Translations under genes and position numbers: made by a program
Shown here: piece after piece, positions 62,201 to 64,000 of the stretch
Numbering within the stretch: the first letter of the stretch is position 1
How the letters are laid out: each line of letters opens with the position of its first letter
The notes under the pieces: model-generated
Told to the model about the DNA's origin: nothing
The model's input: the letters and a program-made list of their open reading frames with translations, nothing else
Databases searched by the model: none
Origin: Limanda limanda
Lineage: Eukaryota; Chordata; Actinopteri; Pleuronectiformes; Pleuronectidae
Length of the DNA: 64,000 bases
Reading direction: 5' to 3'
NCBI RefSeq assembly: GCF_963576545.1
Contig: NC_083648.1
Coordinates: forward strand, 25,933,373-25,997,372

Positions 62201-63672
62201 TTTCATTAGTTTTTATCATTTGCAAAAAAATGTGAGTGAAAGAAAGAACCGTGCTTAAGTAAACTGAACTAAACAGAACACTTGTGCTGAGACTTCTAAT
62301 CTCATCACGTGAGCATCTGGGTGGAGTGTGGGCTATTCCTTTGTGAAAGTACAGGTCTTATAGTAAGATGTGTTTGGGTTCCATTAAGCCTCACTTTAAG
62401 GAGATGAGTTTTTTTTATTCCTTTTTTCTGGACCAGCTTCTACTGCCTTCTAAATCACAAGTGATGATCATTTGCAGAGCCTGTGGCATCCTATTGAGAC
62501 TTCAAGTTGAACACAAGTTGGCATTAAAACTGGGTGGATTCCCTCATAGAGAGATCTCATAGCCAGAATTGCTTGTGTGAAACTTACCCAGTCAGTTGTG
62601 GACTGGCTGTGAGGGTCAGGTGCCATCAACATTGGCTGGAGTGGGAGACATTAGCAGAAGGAATGGGATTTTAGATTTGAATTTTTTTTTTTTTATTTAC
62701 AGAGCAGCTTATGAAATATTTTTTTCAAAGAGCTTTCATAAAATATAAATGGCATCATGACAAATTGTAAAAGCAACATAAGACAATACATAGAAGTTGC
62801 ATTTAAAAACATATTCAAAAGACAAAAAATAAATTAAAAAGTGAAGAAATAACACCAATGGTTGTTATTGTATAGTGGAATTATGTATGATATGAAATTA
62901 AATATGTGGGAGCATCATTATATGTATAATGATGTATATATGTAACGTTGAAATAAAATAGTTCAAACACATCTGGGGTAAATGCACTTTAAGGTTCTGG
63001 AGAATTTATTAACTTTTGTCAGGTGTCTTCTGTTGTCATGACTTCACATTAGACCTGTGCGGTGGACGAATGCAGTGTGTCAGGACTACACGCCCATCAC
63101 CCCAGAGACTGCCTCTTCTACCTGAGAGACTGGGAACCTTCCAGACTGCAGGCGTTACTCCAGGTGCACAAACACACACACAAACACAAACACACACCCC
63201 TCTTTCAGGTAAATTTAACTTAATGGATTGTACATTGTGATTCATTATAGTCAATGTCTTCAACTAGGAAAATTATGGCAGCCAAATTTGGACAAATTAC
63301 AACAATATTTTACAGAACACATTTCACAAGCCACAACAACAAAACCTTTCACAAAGTATCAATCAGAAACCAGGGGGCCCAAAATACGTAGCTGATCACA
63401 CATGGATATTTACTTATAAAGATAGTGAGCAGTAGCATCCCACTAAACACCCATGCCTATTCAGGATCAGTGGTAGTTTTCTTCTGTATGGTATCAGTGC
63501 GCAATCTTGATTTAAGTCTAAATCTGCTTGGTTTCCATCCAATCCTAAAGTATAAGTGGTGTCCCCACCTTTTTCCTTTTTGTGAAAGCGGGTAACCAGT
63601 TGTCTGTTCTTTGTGGCACACAGAAGAATGAAGTGGTGTTCAACACTGAACCCCCGCCTGGAACACAGACAG
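26881..63672 (+). CDS. rnf31: rnf31 (HOIP), LUBAC catalytic RBR E3 ubiquitin ligase, 3' end beyond window
   Basis: Twenty coding exons encode about 985 codons. Human HOIP has 1072 aa, so roughly the last 100 aa are missing at the edge. HOIP builds Met1-linked linear ubiquitin chains with HOIL-1L and SHARPIN in NF-kB and cell-death signalling. Order: PUB (about 67-165), B-box-like zinc finger (about 254-300), NZF1, NZF2, NZF3 (about 412-435), UBA region (about 470-660), RING1 (about 725-785), IBR (about 825-880) and RING2 (about 895-965) with catalytic Cys in KGGCMHF at about residue 910. All junctions keep frame: 26881-27078, 36067-36213, 37720-37875, 38115-38171, 38367-38565, 38664-38832, 38933-39066, 39425-39597, 50276-50509, 50598-50774, 52486-52653, 52760-52945, 53427-53633, 53719-53892, 56345-56443, 57797-57886, 59138-59252, 60539-60651, 63053-63163, 63624-63672. 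One intron appears to be GC-AG. Confidence 0.95.
27731..28077. mobile_element. MITE-like element with about 25-bp terminal inverted repeats
   Basis: Begins TAAAGGTCCAGTATGTAAGA and ends TCTACACACTCAACTTTTA, imperfect inverted repeats. The interior (GAGCGGGTCCTCTATACAGA, AGTAGCCCAGACTGGACAAA) resembles a nonautonomous DNA element common in fish. The LTR element below inserted a few bases beyond its right end. Confidence 0.7.
28087..28561 (-). repeat. LTR (3' LTR of minus-strand element)
   Basis: 475 bp. Contains a CAGG/CAGA-type tetranucleotide tract (28178-28240), a GAGA tract near its other end, and on the minus strand an AATAAA within CCAATAAAACTC that may serve as polyadenylation signal. 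Confidence 0.93.
28545..28985 (-). pseudogene. Chromodomain end of the chromovirus pol, out of frame
   Basis: Minus-strand reading gives [20 protein letters not shown], then [14 protein letters not shown] and [17 protein letters not shown], the typical integrase C-terminal and chromodomain segment (aromatic W and Y residues present). It is out of frame with the integrase ORF, and sequence expected between PGDRV and the VRLKLP motif is largely absent. A deletion is inferred. Confidence 0.85.
28896..30910 (-). pseudogene. Chromovirus pol, 3' part: RT palm end, RNase H, integrase
   Basis: Minus-strand frame of about 670 codons downstream of the nested hAT. It includes [18 protein letters not shown] and the catalytic [11 protein letters not shown] box of [19 protein letters not shown] of RNase H, an HHCC-type integrase finger (TCHPG to CTVCC), the integrase core ([32 protein letters not shown]) and GYEPPLF. 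It is terminated early by the frame break near 28920. Confidence 0.93.
30919..31844. mobile_element. Nonautonomous hAT element carrying an ADO gene fragment
   Basis: Terminal inverted repeats TAGGGCTGAACGATT / AATCGTTCAGCCCTA are flanked by an exact 8-bp duplication CCAGATGG (30911-30918, 31845-31852), the hAT signature. It interrupts the chromovirus RT between RNAYHLV and RIRKGDEWK. The ends are AT-rich with CGATT/AATCGC motifs; the middle is GC-rich and encodes part of a host dioxygenase. No transposase is present. Confidence 0.92.
31053..31374 (+). pseudogene. ado: Captured fragment of ADO (2-aminoethanethiol/cysteamine dioxygenase)
   Basis: From ATG 31053 the + strand reads [17 protein letters not shown], then [14 protein letters not shown]. 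After a one-base frame change near 31245 it reads [20 protein letters not shown] and [18 protein letters not shown], then loses similarity. These match the N-terminal third of ADO, a thiol dioxygenase with an HxH iron site; PLHDH holds the first two iron ligands. The third ligand and rest of the cupin are absent. ADO is normally intronless, so direct DNA capture and retrocopying cannot be told apart. Confidence 0.82.
31853..32526 (-). pseudogene. Chromovirus RT N-terminal part
   Basis: Minus-strand frame with [51 protein letters not shown] and [14 protein letters not shown] (first RT catalytic Asp in LDLRNAY), then interrupted by the hAT insertion. It is out of frame with the upstream protease, with a frame break at about 32430. 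Confidence 0.9.
32369..32710 (-). pseudogene. Chromovirus aspartic protease
   Basis: Contains [16 protein letters not shown], the DSG active-site triad of a retroviral-type aspartic protease, followed by PLDTKALND. The frame ends in an aberrant tail where it should join RT, supporting a small indel. Confidence 0.88.
32775..33708 (-). pseudogene. Chromovirus gag with in-frame stop and CCHC zinc knuckle
   Basis: ATG at 33708, only 16 bp inside the 5' LTR, opens 267 codons. The Sushi-type capsid motifs include [49 protein letters not shown] and SDQLLL. A TAA at 32907-32905 stops the frame; the same frame continues to [14 protein letters not shown], a CX2CX4HX4C knuckle (about 32822-32775). A single nonsense change thus separates capsid from nucleocapsid. 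Confidence 0.9.
33725..34184 (-). repeat. LTR (5' LTR of minus-strand element)
   Basis: 460 bp, about 97% identical to the other LTR apart from a 15-bp indel. It shares the CAGG tetranucleotide tract (33802-33862). Confidence 0.93.
34190..36066 (+). other. rnf31 intron sequence after the LTR element
   Basis: AT-rich, no host exon. It includes a perfect hairpin (34647-34686). 35230-35630 is locally CpG-rich with a minus-strand open frame of 143 codons and no recognised domain. 35660-35800 has clustered ACTTAAGTA/AAAAGTA motifs resembling a dispersed fish repeat. Confidence 0.6.
34647..34686. repeat. Perfect 17-bp hairpin
   Basis: Arms 34647-34663 (GATTAGCTCATTAATTT) and 34670-34686 are exact reverse complements around a 6-nt loop. 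Confidence 0.9.
36067..36213 (+). CDS. rnf31: rnf31 coding exon 2 (PUB domain, first half)
   Basis: 49 codons, TTTCAG|ACC to ATTCAG|GTAACA, phase 0. [11 protein letters not shown] and [20 protein letters not shown] are the PUB core. Residues of the groove that binds the OTULIN/SPATA2 PIM peptides (the Tyr of LEKYG, the Asn of HNNPVF) are conserved. Confidence 0.95.
36360..36440 (+). repeat. LINE/SINE-type 3' tail
   Basis: AAGCACTTTGAGACAATTTG then GGGCTATACAAATAAACTTT and GATTGATGATC, a typical fish retroposon end. Confidence 0.55.
36640..37210 (-). pseudogene. Second Ty3/gypsy gag relic
   Basis: Minus-strand reading gives [20 protein letters not shown], then [20 protein letters not shown] and [11 protein letters not shown] with YSIDFRIL, which are gag capsid motifs like those of the full element (FDHP..., [14 protein letters not shown]) but clearly a different lineage. 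There are stops on both sides and no LTRs were found. Confidence 0.75.
37720..37875 (+). CDS. rnf31: rnf31 coding exon 3 (PUB domain, second half)
   Basis: 52 codons, CCCAG|GGA to ATCAAG|GTGTG, phase 0. [20 protein letters not shown] followed by FPDD and [20 protein letters not shown] completes the PUB fold. Confidence 0.95.
38115..38171 (+). CDS. rnf31: rnf31 coding exon 4
   Basis: 19 codons ([19 protein letters not shown]) between CCCAG and GTAGAG, phase 0. It links PUB to the low-complexity region. Confidence 0.85.
38367..38565 (+). CDS. rnf31: rnf31 coding exon 5 (Ser/His-rich linker)
   Basis: 199 nt, phase 0 in, phase 1 out. It is poorly conserved, rich in Ser and His, and accepted because both splice sites and the frame join its neighbours. 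Confidence 0.85.
38664..38832 (+). CDS. rnf31: rnf31 coding exon 6 (B-box-like zinc finger)
   Basis: ENCTICG...[17 protein letters not shown]...HH corresponds to the zinc finger preceding the NZFs in HOIP (CFLCG...CPACDHLFH in human). Phase 1 in, phase 2 out; donor AATAG|GTCCGT. Confidence 0.9.
38933..39066 (+). CDS. rnf31: rnf31 coding exon 7 (NZF1)
   Basis: [17 protein letters not shown] followed by SDCERPRL is a Npl4-type zinc finger (WxCxxC...CxxC). In HOIP, NZF1 binds ubiquitin and NEMO. Phase 2 in, phase 1 out (ACTG|GTCAGT). Confidence 0.93.
39425..39597 (+). CDS. rnf31: rnf31 coding exon 8 (NZF2)
   Basis: [20 protein letters not shown] with CERPRL is the second NZF (SHARPIN UBL-binding in mammals), followed by a Pro-rich linker. 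Begins after a GT tract and TTCTCAG, ends CCAG|GTCAGT, phase 0. Confidence 0.94.
40411..43952 (+). mobile_element. hAT transposon, nearly complete, 3542 bp
   Basis: Terminal inverted repeats CAGTGTTAATTTTG / CAAAATTAACACTG are flanked by the 8-bp duplication GTGTGCAC (40403-40410, 43953-43960). Subterminal regions repeat GACGA/CGTC and ACTAAAACTA motifs. It encodes a three-exon BED-finger hAT transposase on the + strand. All domains are present but one small deletion breaks the frame. Confidence 0.95.
40734..43235 (+). pseudogene. ZBED-type hAT transposase with a frameshifting deletion
   Basis: Exons 40734-40901, 41344-42020 and 42129-43235 join with good splice sites and consistent phase. 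Exon 1 is a BED finger (WENFIFDV...CTKC...HLQSNH). Exon 2 carries [20 protein letters not shown] and [13 protein letters not shown] with hAT catalytic Asp positions. Exon 3 has [18 protein letters not shown] and, near the end, the dimerisation motif [17 protein letters not shown]. Near 42501-42510 the frame changes: about 8 residues expected between LRPF and [10 protein letters not shown] are missing. About 600 codons would be expected if intact. Confidence 0.9.
44227..44740 (+). pseudogene. piggyBac transposase N-terminal relic
   Basis: ATG 44227 opens [20 protein letters not shown] and a long acidic tract, typical of piggyBac N-termini. In another frame, 44556-44690 reads KKRDITWSS and then [13 protein letters not shown], resembling the family's ITW and PGPT motifs. 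Stops follow. The matching C-terminal part lies 3.1 kb downstream on the same strand. Confidence 0.6.
44790..44930 (+). pseudogene. ZBED5-like hAT transposase BED-finger fragment
   Basis: The + strand frame [20 protein letters not shown] with DLKEN corresponds to the end of the BED finger in ZBED5/SCAND3-like transposases. It diverges after DLKE. The continuation appears at 47590. Confidence 0.65.
44940..45260. promoter_or_regulatory. GC-rich block with inverted CCAAT and E-box motifs
   Basis: Contains ATTGG motifs at about 45124, 45165 and 45191 and two CACGTGGGG E-boxes near 45220 and 45240, beside a CpG-rich stretch. It may be promoter-like or simply a transposon terminus. Function unknown. 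Confidence 0.25.
45405..45962 (-). CDS. Candidate three-exon minus-strand transcript, unknown product
   Basis: On the minus strand: an exon ending at 45962 with donor AAT|GTAAGT; an exon 45843-45745 with acceptor GTTTTCCAG and donor AAG|GTTATA; and a last exon from 45657 with acceptor TTTACAG, ending past AATAAA at 45436-45431. The longest frame across the junction is 49 codons (ATG 45813-45811, stop 45579-45577), beginning [20 protein letters not shown] do not recognise it. It could be a real small gene, a captured gene piece or a decayed retrogene. Confidence 0.4.
46180..46560. promoter_or_regulatory. GC-rich bidirectional-promoter-like region
   Basis: CpG-rich with ATGGCGGC, a YY1-like motif, at 46261 and GTGGCGGAC at 46216. 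It lies directly upstream of the minus-strand candidate above. On the + strand ATG 46261 opens 81 codons with a mitochondrial-presequence-like start ([20 protein letters not shown]: Arg, Leu, no acids) and no recognisable mature domain. Either or both directions might be transcribed. Confidence 0.35.
46655..46742 (+). repeat. LINE/SINE 3' tail (CACTTATTGTAAGTCGCTTTGGATAAAAG family)
   Basis: Same tail as at 54960-55022 (+) and, inverted, at 51215-51290. It is a common fish retroposon 3' end. Confidence 0.75.
47590..47855 (+). pseudogene. ZBED5-like hAT transposase fragment, continuation
   Basis: Across two frames: [20 protein letters not shown], then [27 protein letters not shown], and [20 protein letters not shown]. 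These correspond to the region right after the BED finger in ZBED5-like proteins. There are stops and frameshifts. It ends abruptly where piggyBac sequence starts. Confidence 0.75.
47856..49465 (+). pseudogene. piggyBac transposase C-terminal relic, split by a foldback element
   Basis: Begins DNYFTS, then after a deletion [19 protein letters not shown]. In the next frame: [44 protein letters not shown] (to about 48220), and [12 protein letters not shown]. After the foldback element (48390-49262), 49315-49440 carries the cysteine-rich C-terminal finger (KRCQI-type, then [19 protein letters not shown]). It lacks the upstream DDE core and has several frame breaks. Confidence 0.85.
48390..49262. 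mobile_element. Foldback nonautonomous hAT-like element, 873 bp
   Basis: Ends TAGTGATG / CATCACTA are flanked by an exact 8-bp duplication GACCAGAG (48382-48389, 49263-49270). Two inverted arms of about 250-370 bp (for example 48528-48765 against 48885-49140) are nearly identical around a spacer of about 120 bp. It has no coding capacity and inserted into the piggyBac relic. Confidence 0.92.
50276..50509 (+). CDS. rnf31: rnf31 coding exon 9 (NZF3, linker, start of UBA region)
   Basis: [20 protein letters not shown] is the third NZF. After a Pro-rich linker, [13 protein letters not shown] enters the HOIL-1L-binding UBA region. 78 codons. The next exon continues DGEKKG as in other HOIPs, requiring the exon to end before GCAAGT at 50510, a GC donor. 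Confidence 0.93.
50598..50774 (+). CDS. rnf31: rnf31 coding exon 10 (UBA region)
   Basis: [20 protein letters not shown], then [19 protein letters not shown] match HOIP. 59 codons. The end is placed at CACACA|GTCAGT (phase 0) because the following intronic frame is unlike HOIP; the exact donor is the least certain here. Confidence 0.85.
51215..51965 (-). mobile_element. 5'-truncated LINE, 3' end
   Basis: The minus strand reads fragments of the RT C-terminal region ([62 protein letters not shown]) and then the tail AAAGCGTCAGCTAAATAAAA TGTAATGTAAT at 51215-51255. It is typical of an L2-like fish LINE and is disrupted by stops. Confidence 0.8.
52061..52237. mobile_element. Tc1/mariner-type MITE
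   Basis: Perfect 36-bp terminal inverted repeats (52061-52096 and 52202-52237; GTGCATCTCAATAAATTAGA start) around about 105 bp, with CTG-TA at the right flank. No coding capacity. Confidence 0.9.
52486..52653 (+). CDS. rnf31: rnf31 coding exon 11 (UBA region)
   Basis: 56 codons starting [12 protein letters not shown] (acceptor AACACAG|AGC), with [20 protein letters not shown] matching the HOIP UBA helices. Ends GCCAAG|GTGACA. An alternative acceptor five bases downstream exists, so the first residues are uncertain. Confidence 0.88.
52760..52945 (+). CDS. rnf31: rnf31 coding exon 12 (UBA end)
   Basis: [20 protein letters not shown] and [20 protein letters not shown] are the second UBA-like helix set. 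62 codons, phase 0. Confidence 0.94.
53427..53633 (+). CDS. rnf31: rnf31 coding exon 13 (helical region, RING1 start)
   Basis: [20 protein letters not shown] leads to [16 protein letters not shown], the first CxxC pair of RING1. RING1 recruits the E2-ubiquitin conjugate. 69 codons. Confidence 0.96.
53719..53892 (+). CDS. rnf31: rnf31 coding exon 14 (RING1)
   Basis: [20 protein letters not shown], then [16 protein letters not shown] completes RING1; ends [13 protein letters not shown]. 58 codons. Confidence 0.96.
54117..54142. repeat. (GA)n tract
   Basis: Short GA microsatellite within an rnf31 intron. Confidence 0.85.
54960..55022 (+). repeat. LINE/SINE 3' tail, third copy
   Basis: GAATGCACTTATTGTAAGTC with GCTTGGATAG, as at 46655-46742. 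Confidence 0.7.
55110..55227. repeat. (CA)n / (CACATA)n compound microsatellite
   Basis: About 115 bp of CA repeats with a hexameric CATACA register in the middle. Confidence 0.95.
56345..56443 (+). CDS. rnf31: rnf31 coding exon 15 (RING1-IBR linker helix)
   Basis: [20 protein letters not shown] followed by [13 protein letters not shown]; the final Cys residues open the IBR. 33 codons, phase 0; acceptor GTTTAAG. Confidence 0.95.
56493..56629. repeat. 137-bp duplicated segment, copy A
   Basis: Aligns without gaps to 59410-59546 with 11 mismatches (about 92% identical). Shared core CAAACAGAGACTGGTAAACT. Confidence 0.92.
57003..57275. repeat. Dispersed repeat with degenerate CCCTAACC motifs
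   Basis: Multiple CCTAACC/CCCTAACC units, then AATGTCCTCACT and ATCTGTACAAGTACACACAC. It resembles a widespread fish interspersed repeat and is not a true telomeric array. Confidence 0.55.
57797..57886 (+). CDS. rnf31: rnf31 coding exon 16 (IBR)
   Basis: [20 protein letters not shown], then [10 protein letters not shown]; 30 codons of the in-between-RING zinc domain that contacts the allosteric ubiquitin. Confidence 0.96.
59138..59252 (+). CDS. rnf31: rnf31 coding exon 17 (IBR end and linker)
   Basis: [20 protein letters not shown], then [18 protein letters not shown]; phase 0 in, phase 1 out. The donor is followed at once by a (CA)n tract (59261-59297). Confidence 0.96.
59410..59546. repeat. 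137-bp duplicated segment, copy B
   Basis: Second copy of the segment at 56493-56629, one coding exon boundary set further downstream. On its minus strand the frame stays open through the unit ([16 protein letters not shown]), without recognised homology. Confidence 0.92.
60539..60651 (+). CDS. rnf31: rnf31 coding exon 18 (RING2, catalytic cysteine)
   Basis: [20 protein letters not shown], then [11 protein letters not shown]. The Cys of GGCMHF (codon 60583-60585, about residue 910, human Cys885) accepts ubiquitin as a thioester before linear chain transfer. Phase 1 in, phase 0 out. Confidence 0.97.
61060..61440. repeat. Dispersed teleost repeat, copy 2
   Basis: Matches 9340-9780 around GTGAGGGATCCCTCTCC; starts with TTTAGCCCATAGTCACAAAT, ends with CACAATCAGCTGCCACC. 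No coding content. Confidence 0.65.
61441..63052 (+). other. rnf31 intron sequence, no feature seen
   Basis: AT-rich intron with poly-A/T tracts; no exon, TE coding region or strong hairpin recognised. Confidence 0.6.
63053..63163 (+). CDS. rnf31: rnf31 coding exon 19 (RING2 end, start of LDD)
   Basis: [20 protein letters not shown], then [17 protein letters not shown]. The [13 protein letters not shown] stretch is the conserved start of the linear-ubiquitin-determining region that positions the acceptor ubiquitin. 37 codons, phase 0. Confidence 0.96.
63624..63672 (+). CDS. rnf31: rnf31 coding exon 20 (LDD), last exon in window
   Basis: [16 protein letters not shown], 49 nt, ending ACAG|GTGGGA in phase 1. 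The gene continues beyond the right edge. Confidence 0.92.
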
Positions 63673-64000
63673 GTGGGAAATGACTCATATATATTTACAA
63701 TTCTAAACTTGTGACAACTTTGTGTTCAACTTTCTTCCAAATAGAAGTATGATAAATGTATGTTTTGGTTACTGTTATTTTACTATTAGAGGGACATGAG
63801 CCAAAAACATATTATTCTCATGCACACTGGAGACTGTGTAATGGTCTTGTGTTTAGGAAAAAAATACACTTACAGTTTATCTAACGTGATAACTTTTCTT
63901 CAGGAAGGTACTTTTTCAGTGTTGATTTGACTTCATGGTAATTCTTCAAATGTTACAATTTGTGCTGCTTTTTAACTATATTGTGGTCTAATACTACGAC

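Noticed and set aside
1..64000. tRNA, rRNA and known microRNA genes
   Set aside because: No cloverleaf, rRNA core or familiar miRNA seed hairpin was recognised by eye; a covariance-model scan was not possible.

Overview
The window is vertebrate and almost certainly teleost DNA. Two split host genes lie on the + strand, with canonical GT-AG introns and long AT-rich introns full of fish-type repeats: a Sushi-like chromovirus, hAT and piggyBac relics, LINE 3' tails, MITEs and (CA)n/(CT)n tracts. It is not microbial: there are no operons, ribosome binding sites, CRISPR arrays or bacterial insertion sequences.

Region 1 (about 2.3-21.3 kb) is a complete two-coding-exon Kv2-family voltage-gated potassium channel (kcnb2-like). 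The T1 exon is at 4204-4785. After a 14.5 kb intron comes the channel and C-tail exon at 19247-21265, and together they encode 866 aa. The intron holds a piggyBac transposase relic, dispersed repeats, microsatellites and two adjacent hairpins just before exon 2. From 21.3 to 25.9 kb there is 3' UTR-like and intergenic sequence.

Region 2 (about 25.9 kb to the right edge) is rnf31, encoding HOIP, the catalytic E3 of the linear ubiquitin assembly complex (LUBAC). I place a probable noncoding first exon ending at 26178 and 20 coding exons from 26881 to 63672. They cover PUB, the B-box-like zinc finger, three NZF fingers, UBA, RING1, IBR and catalytic RING2. The last exons, encoding the rest of the linear-ubiquitin-determining tail, lie outside the window.

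Rnf31 introns are TE nests. The intron after the first coding exon contains a MITE, then a Ty3/gypsy (Sushi-like) chromovirus on the minus strand with matching LTRs and 5-bp target duplications. Its reverse transcriptase is split by a 926-bp hAT element that carries a fragment of a host ADO (2-aminoethanethiol dioxygenase) gene, so a gene fragment sits in a hAT, in an LTR element, in an intron. The intron after NZF2 holds a nearly complete 3.5-kb hAT transposon, a chimeric piggyBac/ZBED5-like array, an 873-bp foldback element, and a possible minus-strand transcript with a GC-rich bidirectional-promoter-like region. Other introns hold a second gypsy gag relic, a LINE 3' end, a Tc1-type MITE and a 137-bp segment present in two different introns.

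The two host genes show no obvious functional link: one is a membrane channel, the other a cytosolic ubiquitin ligase. Their adjacency may matter for evolutionary history, because the Kv2 gene may be a third vertebrate Kv2 ohnolog (see findings).
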